The notes: a model not told the origin generated them from the letters alone. A stretch of 64,000 nt of DNA from Hydra vulgaris (GCF_038396675.1 NC_088934.1:37029001-37093000); one strand, 5' to 3'; shown: positions 43,492 to 55,382, counted from the first letter of the stretch. Made by a program: numbers and translations.

Positions 43492-43862
43492 AAGGAGTAA
43501 TTTACTATTATGCGTAGTGAAATCAATGAGCTATAGCTTAGCTAGATTTCAGTTATGAAATTATAGCTTGAAAAATTCTTCGAATTTACATATTTTTTAG
43601 CTCAGAGTTTATAGTTTGTAACCATAATATATTAATATATTATGGTTGTTACCATTATCTTTATATTTTGGTTCAGACACTTTTTTTAAGGTCCTTTGGA
43701 TCCATGTAAATTCGAAGAATTTTTATGAGCTAGAAACTACTTCATACTAGTTTAAATGACTTATGAGAATATGGATATGTTTATAGCTAAATATGATATG
43801 AGATTATGGTTAATGATATGATTGAAAAAAAAATGAGCCAGAACCCGCATTTTTCTACTACT
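43478..43862 (-). repeat. Right terminal inverted repeat of the Polinton
   Basis: Partner of 26,263-26,647. Contains a perfect 28-bp palindrome centred on TTAA at 43,620-43,647 flanked by the 21-bp inverted pair. The left copy of the palindrome has one change. Confidence 0.95.
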
Positions 43863-44115
43863 TCTGTCATTCTTTCCGTGACACAAGTTTTGAAAGACGA
43901 TTCACTCAGAAAACTTAGAACTATGCAGTTAATACCTCCAACCTGTTGATTTAAAACTTGTTTAAAAAAAAAAATGTAACACTTTTTATTTAAAAGTATT
44001 TAATATTATTTTACTGAGATTGTAATATTTTTTTATATGATAGCTTATTTTTTGTTTAATATGTAAATGATACAACGGGGCTGGATGATAAGACTTTTGC
44101 CTTCTACCTGCTCCC
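43863..44115 (+). repeat. Right flank with LINE 3' tail
   Basis: Begins with the TCTGTC duplication. From about 44,040 it shows GGGGCTGGATGATAAGAC and a CTTCTACCTGCTCCCG tail like the other two LINE tails in the window, here pointing right. Confidence 0.55.
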
Positions 44116-44195
44116 GTCTCAACTTAACTCAAAAAAATATTGCAAATAGTTTATTATGAAGATGACAAAATATATATCAAAAAGAAATAAAAAAA

Positions 44196-44385
44196 AGTTT
44201 ATCAAATATAATAATAACCATATAATAATAATAATATAATACATATAATAAAAACCATAATATATATAAATATATATACTTAATAATAACCATATAATAT
44301 ATATAATAATAACCATATAATATATATAATAACAACCATATAATATATATAATAATAACCATATAATATATATGATAATAACCAT
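44196..44385. repeat. Minisatellite of AATAATAACCATATAATATAT units
   Basis: Five to seven units of about 29-30 bases in tandem, with partial units at the left edge. Tyr/Ile-rich open frames across it are artefacts. Confidence 0.85.
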
Positions 44386-44526
44386 CCCGCCTTATCGACA
44401 TATGCCGACTGACTGTCTAAGTTTACCGACTAACTTGTCTAAAGGGTCTACATTTGCCGACTGACTAGTCAAAAATGGTCAAATTTGCAGACAATGTGAA
44501 CAAAAAAATCATTGATGAGGGGGTTA

Positions 44527-44549
44527 TCACACACACACACACACACACC
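44527..44549. repeat. (CA)n tract
   Basis: About eleven CA dinucleotides immediately before the Transib target site. Confidence 0.95.
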
Positions 44550-45015
44550 CAATTGCGCCGCACAGTGTGTCAGAAAGGTCAAAAAACGGCAAAAATGACA
44601 CGAACGACGCGCGCTTACGCGTATAAGTGTCATTTAAGTGCGCAAAATATGATTCAAATAAAAAAATTGGATTCTTTCATCTAAAATACCATATAAAAGA
44701 ATACCACATATTTTTTAATGTAATTTTTTCTTGTGCCTAAGGGTCTTACTACGCACGCGTATACGTGTTAGAGTCTTTTACGCACACAGACTGACTTAAT
44801 TTAAAAAAATTAAATTTTTCAAACCAAAACATTTACTAATTAAAAAGAAAAATTGGATTCAAAAAATTTTTAAATATTAGAATATATTAAATACAATATA
44901 AATATAGAAAACAAAAAAAGAAAACCTAATATTAATAAAAAAGCTTTATTTCATTATTACAGCATTAATAAAGATAAAACTTCAGGGTAAGTGTTTTTCC
45001 ATTTTCAACCTTGTA

Positions 45016-46380
45016 TTATTTGAAACAAATGTTTAATTTTACAGGAAAAATTCTAATCAACAGGTATTTGTACAGGTTTTTCGTAACATTCTTTCTAGAC
45101 ATCTTGGCTGTATGGTTTAATCTAGCTTTGCGAATTTCCTTATTTAGAGCCTCTTGTGACTCTTCAGAGTAGTAACCAATTGGCAGTTCTAATGCCTCAG
45201 ATATCTGCACACCATGTTCCAAGAGTTTATGAACAGTTGGGGGAATTACATATAATTTTTGAGTATAAGAGCTGTAGTTTCGTAGCAATACTGGCCAAAA
45301 CTTTCAGAGTTCAACTCATAACAGGAGCATACTGATATGAGGGTTGTCCTCAATCTAATAATTACATCTACAACCAATCCTGTTTTATCAGCAAAAGTTT
45401 CAGCATTTTCAAAACCCTGTTTATGCTTATCAACTATAAGACTTAGCTCCTCTCTAAAGCTCAGTTGAATGTTCTTTTTTCTACTTTTTACTGATGCTTT
45501 TTAGCAGGGGATTTGGCAAAGTATTTAATGTCTTACTTATATCCTAAATGTAAAATGTATTCGATCTGAGCCAGCAATGCAGAGTAGAAAGACCCAAAGA
45601 TAAAGCTTTTTCATTGATTGGTTTAGATCTGATCAATGCTGGGTTATTAAGTTCATTGAGCTTAGCTCCGCAAACATTGCATGATTGGGAGGATAGAGTG
45701 TTAGTGAGGGTATTAACCACTTTACCATAAAACATGGTTAAATCTAGTTTGAACTTAAATGTGATGGTCGCATCCGGTTAGCTTTCCTCAAATTCTAAAT
45801 TTACTTCAAACTTGACTAGTCTATTTATTTTTGCTTTTAAAAGTTCATACTCATTTCTTATCAATTCTTCCGTTTCTTATTGATATTGGAGATGTAAGGG
45901 TCTACTAATGTAAAAAGGTAATGTGAACTAGAGAGTGTCTTATTAAACCATACATTTTTGTTCATGACGGTTAATGTAAGTGAAACAATAGCTGTCTGGA
46001 AATAACTTTTCTCGTTAACTTGGACCTCACCAATATTTGTATTAGTATATTTTTGTTTATAGACACTTTGACTGGAGGCACCATCAAAACCACCTTTAAA
46101 GTGAAGTAGTCCTTTATACCACCACCCAATTTCAGCGAACATTCTCAGAGAGTCTTGACATTCCGTAAAAGTTAATATCCTTGTCAGAGTATGATAAACA
46201 TACCCTGTAGAGGAGTTGAAGCAGATGTTTCTGTCACAATTAAACCCTCAGGATAACACTTGTGTCTCTCATTCTTAATTTCATGAAGTGAATGATAAAT
46301 ACCTGCATTATGTATTATTGATGAATTTTTAATTATTTGATACTGTTCATCAGAAAGGTCACACTAAATTTTTAAGCTCA
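45016..46380 (-). pseudogene. Transib transposase relic (RAG1 core-like)
   Basis: Minus strand pieces in order: KNERHKCYPEGLIVTETSAS near 46,240; GWWYKGLLHFKGGFDGASSQ (first catalytic Asp codon 46,083-46,085); VNEKSYFQTAIVSLTLTVMN; TMFYGKVVNTLTNTLSSQSC with CNVCG near 45,680; STLHCWLRSNTF; and, open 45,016-45,288, VIPPTVHKLLEHGVQISEAL, SEESQEALNKEIRKARLNHT (catalytic Glu region). The xDGK position, normally the second Asp, reads FYGK (codon 45,727-45,729). Multiple frameshifts and deletions. It would have cut at the CACAGTG ends by a hairpin mechanism related to V(D)J recombination. Confidence 0.85.
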
Positions 46381-46669
46381 AGGTATCTTCGGTCTTCATT
46401 TTTATCTGAAAATTTATCTCCGTGATTTTAACTTTTTCAGAGTTTGTAGCACTTTTCATAAGAACAACAAAGTTTTTTTGTTAGGATCTCTAGTGGCTTT
46501 TGAACTTTGATCGGAATTTACATTTAAATATTATTAGAGTTTTCTTTAGATTTATCATTTCAGGTTTGTCAATACTTTCATAGTATAGGCTCTCTAGTCG
46601 TAAAAACTTACGTAGAAGAGCTTCAAGTAAATCATCATGATTAATTCCTAACTTTTAATTTATAGGAAC

Positions 46670-46920
46670 TAGATATATTCTTTTCATGTTGAATGTAAGC
46701 AGTGAACTATTAGCAGAACTATTGTTAGTTATTTTATAAGCAAGTTTAAATTTTAAAACATGCTCTATGCCATCAAATGTTGCATATTTTGATTTGATAA
46801 TTAGCACCATCTGCTTGAGCATGAGTTTTTTGACTAATAGGAACTAAATGTATTATTTGTGTGATGAATGTAAGCAATGAACTGTTGTTCGCTAGTTTAT
46901 ACACAAGTTTTAATTAAAAG
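46670..46920. repeat. Imperfect direct duplication of about 80 bp in the Transib interior
   Basis: AGGAACTAGATATATTCTTT..ATGTAAGCAGTGAACT at about 46,668 recurs as AGGAACTAAATGTATTATTT..ATGTAAGCAATGAACT at about 46,840. Confidence 0.6.
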
Positions 46921-47495
46921 CGGACAAAAAAAATACAAAAAAAACGAAGTATTAAAAAGGTCTTATTTTAATTGGGACAACTTGGGGCCAATGATTTTTA
47001 TTTTTTCTGCTTTCATATATACCTATTAATGGAAAAATATTATAACTACCATGGAATCTAGTGGAATCATTTAGTTTATAAACTAAACTCATAATTAAAC
47101 TATATTAAAAAAATCAATATATGACACATTTTTGAAATCTCATTAACGAAAGTCTTAAATAAAATTGTCAAAAATGTTGCTAATAGTTACTTAAACATAT
47201 GACTTTAAAACTTTGAACTGTTTTTACCCATATCGATCTTAAAAGAGTGATACTAAAGCGAGACTTTTTTGAACGAGTTTTCCGATAAATAAAATAAAAT
47301 AAATAAGTCTCGGAAAAAAGCGTATAAATTGGTGAAACCTTAAAAATTATTCAGAAAAAAATTAATTATTATCTTTTAGTAGTATTTAGTTGCATTATAA
47401 TTTAATTAATTATTTTCTAGCAATAGTTTTTTATGGGGGGTTTTTTGCCGTTTTTTATGGATTTTGACTCACTGTGCGCCGGCTTTGTATATAAC

Positions 47496-48349
<854 letters not shown>

Positions 48350-48351
48350 TA

Positions 48352-50989
48352 GAGTAAAACCTGGTCAAACCGCACACTTATCAATGAAAATTAAAGAACT
48401 TTTTTTACTTTTTCATTTTTTTTTTTTTCCATTTCTTTGTATTAGATAGGTAATAAAAAACTAAATAAGATAATATATATATATGTTAAAAAATAATAAT
48501 AAAATTATCGAAAATATTAAACGTAAAGAAAAAAAAAGTGTGCGGTTTTAGGCGACATTCGGATAAAACATGGAATTTTTGAAATTTTAACTTTTTTTAT
48601 TGTTATTATTTTTAATGAGACTTACATTCAAAAAACTATATTGAGGTTTTTACATTTTTTGCAACAAAAAAACTTAGTTCCAACTACACATTTCTTGGTC
48701 AACATGTTTCTTTGCGCAACCAATCCGAATTCTCGAATTGCAACATTTTGCAACTTTTAATTGTTTGGCTGCTCGTACTTTTTTCTTCATTATTGTTTTG
48801 CTGAGGTTGCTCAGCATTGTTATGCTCAGGCATTTGAGTACTTGGCATAGAGAGTCTACGCTTTGAGTTATGTTTAGCAACTTTCACGGCTTCCTTTGTT
48901 GCTTTTTCTTTATCTTTTTGTTTGAGGAAATTGATCACATTTTTTCGGTAATACATTTTCCGCCAAGTTTTGACATTTTGCACTGCTTTGATTTCTTAAT
49001 ATGCGATTGATTTCTGGCTTGAAAAAACTGCTTCAACAAAATCAAGATACTGCTTTTGCAACGCTCAACACATGCTTGATACCTATCAAAACTTGAAGCT
49101 GGTGTAGTTGTGAAAAATGGTAATCGGTGTGTAGTTCGAGTAAGTGCTGTGGCGGCTGTTGAAGATAATGAAATTGTGTCTGAGCAAGATGGTATAGGTG
49201 CTGCGGAGGCTGCTAAAGTTGATGAAGGTGGATTAAACGTTTTTGTGATTGCTAATGCTTTATGATTTATGTTGTTTTTATTAAGTGGAAATAAGCCAGT
49301 GTACTGGAAACCAGCGATTGCGTGCAAGCGTGTAAAACATTTACCACTCTTATAAAGCAGTTTGAGCAATGGTAGAAAATGTTATTTATCTAAATTATTA
49401 CATTTTGAGTCTTTGTAATACTTTGTAAAATTTCTTTCCATGCTTATTTGACATGACAATAGACACCTCTATCCAATGGTTGTTGAATATGTGAAGAATG
49501 CACTTGTAGACAACTCAAGATTATATTGTGTTTTTTGCACAGCAATACCGCTTCCAAAGCTATGTGAGTTGTATGCCCATCTAATACTAAAGTATTAATA
49601 CCACCAATTTGCTCAGTTTTGGGTATAAATACTTCTTTCAGCCATTCAATAAACGTATCGTGCTCCATCCTTTATCTGATTTTGAAATTGAATATTTGGT
49701 GCCAACTGAACCACCTCTTGCCCAGTCAGGACGAAAGTTTCTTTTAGCTTTGTATATCACAAATGGTGGTGCAAAATGCCCATCAGCGTTGCAGCATTTG
49801 TTTACAGTATAATGAATTTTTTTGTTGTTGTCAGTATGTTTAAATGCACCTCTTGTACCTTTTCGATACACTACGGTTGCTTTACCTTGATCACCCGAAA
49901 AACCTGTTTCATCACATTTCCAAATATGCGTCACTGAAGTTATACCAGTCTGTTGATATTGCTTGGCGATGCAGTCAAAATAACGATCAATTTTTTTTGG
50001 CGTACAAGAAGCGACTCTTTTAAATGCTGAGTTATCCGCTTTTCTTGTTGAAATTTCTTTTGACCATCTCTTCATAAAGGTATAAAACCAGTCTTTACTA
50101 GGCTTGCCATTTTTGAATAAGTGCAATTGATCTTCGCGTTTAAGGTAGCCACATACAAATTCTAGAATTTTATTTCCAATTAAACCATAACCCAAGTCTC
50201 CAAGTAATTGGAACACATGCACCATCAATTTTTCTGTTTCATTTGAGAGTACCGTCGTTGACCCTGAGTCATGGAAGCCTTTGTCGTTGTTATTTTTGCG
50301 ATCTTTGAGCGTTGAGACTGGAACGCCATATTTGAATGCAGCTTTTCTCAGTGATGTTTTATTTTCTTTCATATCTTTTAATTCGGCTAGTATATCGTCT
50401 TTCTTGTATGCTTTTGTTTTTTTAGTTGACATGTTAAAGTGAGTGAGTTAAATTGAATTGAGTGAGTAATGATTATATTGAGAAATAATATAATAATTGG
50501 TTTTTAATGAGTAAGAGATGATTATATTAACAAATAACATTATATTTCATTCATAATTATTTAGATAAAGATACGCGCTAAGTCACTTGCGAAAAATTAA
50601 ACTAAGTAATTAATCGAGTGTGCGGTCTTATCAGGAAAAAAAAAGTTTTTTTTACTATTTTGTTTTTTTATTTAACTTTTTGTCCTAGATGCGTAAAAAT
50701 TATACTATCTGAATTAAAATTATGTTTCCAAGAAGATAGTGCTAAATTTATTTTTATATCAGTTTCAAGCGTTTTGTTCGCAACGATAAAGAATATATAA
50801 AAAATTTTGACTCCCGGTTAAAGTTATATAATTGAATCGACATATAATTTTATCAATTCGAATAGAGGAGATAGTTCTGTATTTGAATCTATTTTTATTT
50901 TTTTCTTAGCCATATCCGTTTAGTTTTTATTTGATAATTTCGATTAGTGTGCAAAATGATATGGTGTACGGTTTGACCTGGTTTTACTC
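48352..50989. mobile_element. pogo-type element, 2.6 kb
   Basis: Ends GAGTAAAACCTGGTCAAACC and its inverse with one or two changes. TA duplicated at 48,350-48,351 and 50,990-50,991. Encloses a minus-strand pogo/Tigger transposase. Confidence 0.9.
48674..50432 (-). pseudogene. pogo/Tigger-like transposase (broken)
   Basis: The first 264 codons are open from ATG 50,430-50,432: psq helix-turn-helix (DILAELKDMKENKTSLRKAA, FKYGVPVSTLKDR), CENP-B-like middle (PSKDWFYTFMKRW), then the first catalytic Asp in HIWKCDETGFSGDQGK. A frameshift near 49,660 leads to NTLVLDGHTTHIALEAVLLC with the second Asp and SSHIQQPLDRGVY. Further breaks near 49,400 precede IAGFQYTGLFPLNKNNINHK, a Ser/Thr/Ala-rich linker, a Lys-rich helix and a degenerate Cys finger near 48,720. 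Same architecture as the relic at 4,938-6,640 but a different family. Not functional. Confidence 0.85.
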
Positions 50990-51164
50990 TATTATATTAC
51001 ACTTAGATATTTCAAGTTAAATAAGTTTGTTGTCCGCCAGCCCCAGGTTTTTTTATTTCGCTTTATGTTAAATATTTCTTTATTATGAAAGTAAATGAAA
51101 TTTAAAAAATAGTTAAGTACTAAAGTATTTAAAAAAAGTAAATTTTTTTTTTTAAGTTTGTAGT

Positions 51165-51340
51165 TATTTAAGTGCTCCCAAAAATCCTTACGGTCTTATC
51201 ACAGAGCACCGCGGGAGATCATTTTACCAGAGGTTCACACCTCCTTCCGTACCAATGTCGCGAATTCGTACCAATGGCGTCGAATCTCGGACCTCTGGGT
51301 TTAAAGACAGAACTTTGGCCACGGCGCCACGACTGCTTTA
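51165..51340 (-). mobile_element. tRNA-derived SINE, older copy
   Basis: Minus strand: box A TGGCGCCGTGG at 51,319-51,329 and box B GATTCGACGCC at 51,276-51,286, then a body with CTCCCGCGGTGCTCTGTGAT and GACCGTAAGGAT matching the copy at 51,920-52,091. RNA polymerase III would transcribe it from the internal boxes. Confidence 0.8.
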
Positions 51341-51662
51341 ACAATAAAAAATCAAATCAAAAAGTTTTAGTTTTAAAATACTCATAACCTAATATAATTC
51401 ATAAAAGTTTACAATAACCAATCCCAAAAACATATTAAAATAATTTAGTAGTGAAAAAAAATTATAATACCAAAAATAATAAGTTTAGTAATAATAGCAA
51501 TAACGACAAATATTAATAACAGTCAAAATAAAGTAATGATAGAAATTTAATGATGGAGCATAGTTAAAATTAGAAAAATTAGACAAAATAGAAAAAATAG
51601 AAAAAATAAAAAAAGCTTAGAAAAAATGCTCCCTATTTTAAAGGTCGTATTTTGATGAACTA

Positions 51663-51849
51663 AGTTATTTGCAGCTAGCATATAATATATGCTAGCGGCA
51701 AATAACTCAATTTATATAAATATGCATATATGAAAGAGAGAGAAAATATATAAATATGTAGATTTATAAAATATTTAGATATTATATTATAATATCTAAG
51801 TATTTTTTAAATTTGCATATTTATATATTCTCTCTCTCTATTTCATATA

Positions 51850-51853
<4 letters not shown>
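51663..51853. repeat. Snapback repeat: two adjacent palindromes
   Basis: 51,663-51,707 is a near-perfect palindrome (arm GTTATTTGCAGCTAGCATAT, one mismatch). 51,721-51,853 is a second one with arms of about 65 bases (ATGCATATATGAAA...ATATTATA), roughly 88 percent paired. It abuts the TA tail of the next SINE. Confidence 0.85.

Positions 51854-51919
<66 letters not shown>
51853..51919. repeat. (TA)n tract forming the SINE 3' tail
   Basis: Immediately follows the 3' end of the minus-strand SINE at 51,920. Confidence 0.9.
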
Positions 51920-51923
<4 letters not shown>

Positions 51924-52091
51924 TATTTAGATGCTCCTAGAAGTCCTTACGGTCTTATCGCGGAGTACCGTGGGAGTGCATTTAACTAGAGGTTCACGCC
52001 TCCTTCCTAACCACTGTCGCTTTTTAAGCTAGACCCGGCGTCGAACCCAGGGTTCTGAGCCAGAACTCTAACCACTGCGCCACGGCTGCTC
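51920..52091 (-). mobile_element. tRNA-derived SINE, better preserved copy
   Basis: Minus strand starts AGCAGCCGTGGCGCAGTGG. Box A TGGCGCAGTGG (52,072-52,082) and box B GGTTCGACGCC (52,037-52,047) are close to consensus, spaced as in a tRNA. A unique body follows, with CACTCCCACGGTACTCCGCG, and the tail is (TA)n. It is not a working tRNA gene because no acceptor stem closes. Confidence 0.85.
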
Positions 52092-52103
52092 TAGCTTTCT
52101 CTA

Positions 52104-52280
<177 letters not shown>

Positions 52281-52905
52281 ACACACAAACACATAGACAG
52301 AGCTCTAACCATTACAGCTTTAAAATTAAAAAATTAAATTAAAAAGTTGCTACAATAACTTTAAAATTTGTAAATTTTAAAGTCATTGTAGAAAATTTTA
52401 CTTTCTTATAGTATTAGTTTGTTTTAACCACTTAATAAGATTGATTAAAATTAGAGAAAGATTTTTTCTGGAAGTTTTGTGTATTTTTAATAAATTTTTT
52501 CATTTGATTGTTACAATGCTACGCGGAGGGGTTTAAAATGAGGATACATAATCACAAAACCGCCATTGACAAGTAAACGTAAAAGTGCAAAATTCAACTT
52601 TGCCAAGGACCACGTGACATGAGACGTGAAAATTTTTTTTTTTTTTAAAAAAAAGTTTAATTTTAATAGGCCTGGTAATTAGTATCAAGACAAGATTTGA
52701 CCAAAAAAATGCTATGAGTTGTAGCATCAGAAGAGGGGCAGTTTCATAGACCTAAAGCATTTAATACAATTTTTTTCCCATTTATATTTTTTACTAGTCA
52801 CTTTTTTAATTTTTTAACATTATTTTGTAAAAAAATTATTAATTCTTTTATAATAAATATAAAATACAATAAAAATTCTTTCAAAAAATGTTTTTCTTTT
52901 TTTGA
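52281..52905. other. AT-rich spacer with a possible SINE 5' scrap
   Basis: The inverse of AGCTCTAACCATTACAGCTT near 52,300 resembles the first 25 bases of the SINE, but too short to be certain. Confidence 0.3.
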
Positions 52906-52909
52906 TACC

Positions 52910-53960
52910 TTTTCTCAAAATTACGGTTTAAACAGTAAAGTTATAACGTGGTTTAAAAGCTATTTAATAAAGCGTAGATAAGTAGTGTAAAGTAATGGCT
53001 ATCAAAATGGATCCTAAAATCCATAGTTCAAAATCCATAGGGTTTAGTTCTTGGGCCGCTGCAACTTCTAATATATGTAAACATTCTAAACAAAGCCTTT
53101 AACCTGATGAGTATAATGTTTGCAGATGAGACCGATCTATTTTAATGCCACAATGATACAACTTTTTACAACAATTACACAACTTTTTAACAACTAATAG
53201 TGAACTTGAACACATTTCTAAATGCTTTAAATCTAATAAATTAACATAAAATACTGATAAAACTGAACGAATTCTTTTTCATTTTTATTGATAAAAATGT
53301 AACAAAAAAAAAAGGTTCTGTTATAAGATTTATTGATGCTTATTATGACGAGAACATAACTAGGAAAAACCATAAGCACCAAAGTCTCAAGCACCCTTTA
53401 ATATAATGACCCTTTAAGCACCAAAGCTTCTAAAAATATTACTCTTTATATTAGGCCCGGGATTTCATAAAAAAATGTCTTAAACAGCTCTATTACTCTT
53501 ATTATACACAGCTATGTAAATTATGCAAACATTTCCTGGAATAGTACGGAAAAAAGTAAATAAAACGTCTATATAGCCGTCAGAAACATGCGATACGCGT
53601 AATTAATAATGTGGATCGCTTTTCCCATTTAAAACCTTTCTTTGATGAAATGAAAATGCTTGATGTATAAAAAATTAACGTCTTTAATGTTTTATAGGTG
53701 AAAAAACAATTTATCTCTACCAGTTTTTAACGAACTTTTTAGATTAAAAATAAGTACTCACTAATAAACAATGGTTTGTTAAATAAACCATTTTGTAGAA
53801 CAAAGTTTAATCAATTTTGATTTACTTATCGCACACCTTACCTTTTTAATAAAATAGCTTTTGTGCAATCTTGATTTTTCTGATCATTTTTCTGTTTTTA
53901 AAGATAAATTAAAAAGTTTCATTCTCGCTATGGATGACATTTTAAGTTACTATTAATTTA
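52910..53960 (+). pseudogene. LINE reverse transcriptase relic
   Basis: Plus strand motifs in changing frames: LMSIMFADETDLF near 53,105-53,140 (the FADD catalytic box with the last Asp changed), NSELEHISKCFKSNKLT, DKTERILFHFY, RFIDAYYDENI, then DRFSHLKPFFDEMKMLDV near 53,610 and a C-terminal FxDHFSVFKDKLK-like string near 53,880. These follow the order of Jockey-group LINE ORF2 proteins. Stops are frequent. The 5' part is missing. Confidence 0.65.
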
Positions 53961-54064
53961 AAATAAATTTTGATTTATAAGAATTATTTTAACAGATTTA
54001 TTTTCTTTGATTTTTAACAGATTTTGAAAAAAAAAAATTTTAGTTTGTTTTACTTTTTTAAATT

Positions 54065-54165
54065 GTGTTACTACGTCCTTCTAACTGATATTCTTGTTAC
54101 TACGTCCTTTTAACTAATATTTTTGTTACTACGTTCTTCTAACTGATATTTGTTATTGCGGTCAT
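54065..54165. repeat. Three 29-bp tandem units (GTTACTACGTCCTTCTAACT)
   Basis: Units begin near 54,067, 54,095 and 54,125 and a fourth partial unit follows, directly before a (TA)n tract. Confidence 0.85.
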
Positions 54166-54169
54166 TCTT

Positions 54170-54170
<1 letters not shown>

Positions 54171-54248
<78 letters not shown>
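54171..54248. repeat. (TA)n microsatellite, about 78 bp
   Basis: Pure TA. Confidence 0.98.
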
Positions 54249-54251
<3 letters not shown>

Positions 54252-54720
54252 CAGTTTTATTGTATAATTTACTGTTATTTTTTACTATTTCATTTTAATT
54301 TTAAAACAGTGGTAAAAAATACACGTTTTAAATTGGCCAGCTTCACGCGATTTGATCCCTAGTGATTCGTTCGGAAAATTGGCACAAACTGCATATGGAT
54401 ATTTTCGACAATATAATATGGTACATGAACTTTAGGCTTCTATTCAGCAAGGATGAGATGATATTTTCAAAATTTGTTTGGAAAATCTTATATAAAGTAT
54501 CAAAACCAAATCTTCAAATTAATTTATGTAAAAAGTAGTCGCACAGACTATTTAAAAACCAAAGTAAATAAAAAAATTGTTATTTAAAGCGAAAATTAAA
54601 TAGGTTTTTAATTTTTGCTTTAAATAAAATTTTGGATGTTTTTTTATATTTTATAAAATAATTTAATAAATATTTACAACTAAAATATTATTCGCTAATT
54701 TATCTATTCCTAACTACCCT
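54249..54720. other. AT-rich spacer
   Basis: An imperfect stem (ATTTAAAGCGAAAATTAAA and inverse) lies at about 54,573-54,626. No gene seen. Confidence 0.4.
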
Positions 54721-54721
54721 G

Positions 54722-54722
<1 letters not shown>

Positions 54723-54764
<42 letters not shown>

Positions 54765-54765
54765 A
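54723..54765. repeat. (CAA)n microsatellite
   Basis: About 14 CAA triplets. Confidence 0.97.
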
Positions 54766-54839
54766 TTTTTTATATGTTCATAAAGTATATTTGTTTCTTA
54801 TCAGTTTCATTATATTTTTATTCATTATCAGTTTTGTCC

Positions 54840-55050
54840 TTTTTCTTCAAAGATTTCTAAAGTAGCCTTTTGCCATTATTTCATAATTTACATAGTTTGA
54901 GTAATTCTCTTGCTTTGTTAGTTTTTGAGTTTGTTTGTCGTTTATTTTTAAAGATTTTCTTTGCAGTTTTGTACAAATTTTGACTCTCCACATCAGAAAA
55001 ACCTGTTTCTTTACATTTATTAAACCAATATTTACGCTTTTCATAAAGTT
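54840..55050 (-). pseudogene. Short Lys-rich coding relic, unidentified
   Basis: Minus strand reads YEKRKYWFNKCKETGFSDVE and SQNLYKTAKKIF in a frame with stops further on. It has codon-like composition but no domain I know. Possibly a transposon fragment. Confidence 0.25.
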
Positions 55051-55174
55051 TTTTAATCTCTTAATCTCACGAGTTATTTATTTCGACTTTTTGTAGTTAG
55101 TATTCGTATCTTTTTTATCAATTAATTCTTTAATTGAGTCATTTAACAATCGACTAAGATTAGTTATTAAATCT

Positions 55175-55284
<110 letters not shown>

Positions 55285-55378
55285 GACACACACACATATA
55301 TAAACAGCTTTAAATCAGTTTTCTTGTTTTTTTGATAAAATTTGGTTTCATAAAAATTAGAACATTAAATTCCTAAAG

Positions 55379-55382
<4 letters not shown>

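Larger units (their letters stand above)
26263..43862. mobile_element. Polinton/Maverick, 17.6 kb, complete with TIRs and 6-bp duplication
   Basis: Begins AGTAGTAG and ends CTACTACT. Inverted ends of about 385 bp differ at only about seven positions by eye. TCTGTC flanks both ends (26,257-26,262 and 43,863-43,868), the 6-bp duplication expected of Polinton integrases. The gene set (protein-primed PolB, RVE integrase, packaging ATPase, adenain-like protease, double and single jelly-roll capsid proteins) is the Polinton hallmark and indicates a virus-like element. Genes from 26.6 to 41.9 kb are on the minus strand. Zinc-ribbon/PLA2 and integrase are on the plus strand. A Tc1 element of 1,725 bp inside accounts for part of the length. 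At least ten in-frame stops and more than a dozen frameshifts show it is inactive. Confidence 0.97.
44561..47476. mobile_element. Transib element (RAG1-related) with CACAGTG ends
   Basis: Left end CACAGTGTGTCAG and right end TGACTCACTGTG are inverted; both carry AAAAAACGGCAAAAA beginning 13 bases inside the heptamer. The 5-bp target duplication CGCCG is exact (44,556-44,560 and 47,477-47,481) and GC-rich, as in Transib and RAG transposition. CACAGTG is identical to the heptamer of vertebrate recombination signal sequences. Decayed RAG1-like transposase on the minus strand. 2,916 bp. Confidence 0.92.

Noticed and set aside
26263..43862. A recently active or infectious integrated virus
   Set aside because: Polymerase, ATPase, protease, capsid and integrase frames are all broken in this copy.
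44561..47476. A 12/23 asymmetry of nonamer-like elements at the two Transib ends
   Set aside because: Both ends share the same AAAAAACGGCAAAAA block at the same distance; apparent 12 and 23 spacers arise from choosing different A runs.
51920..52091. A functional tRNA gene
   Set aside because: A and B boxes are present but the acceptor stem and anticodon arm do not close; a long non-tRNA body and TA tail make it a SINE.
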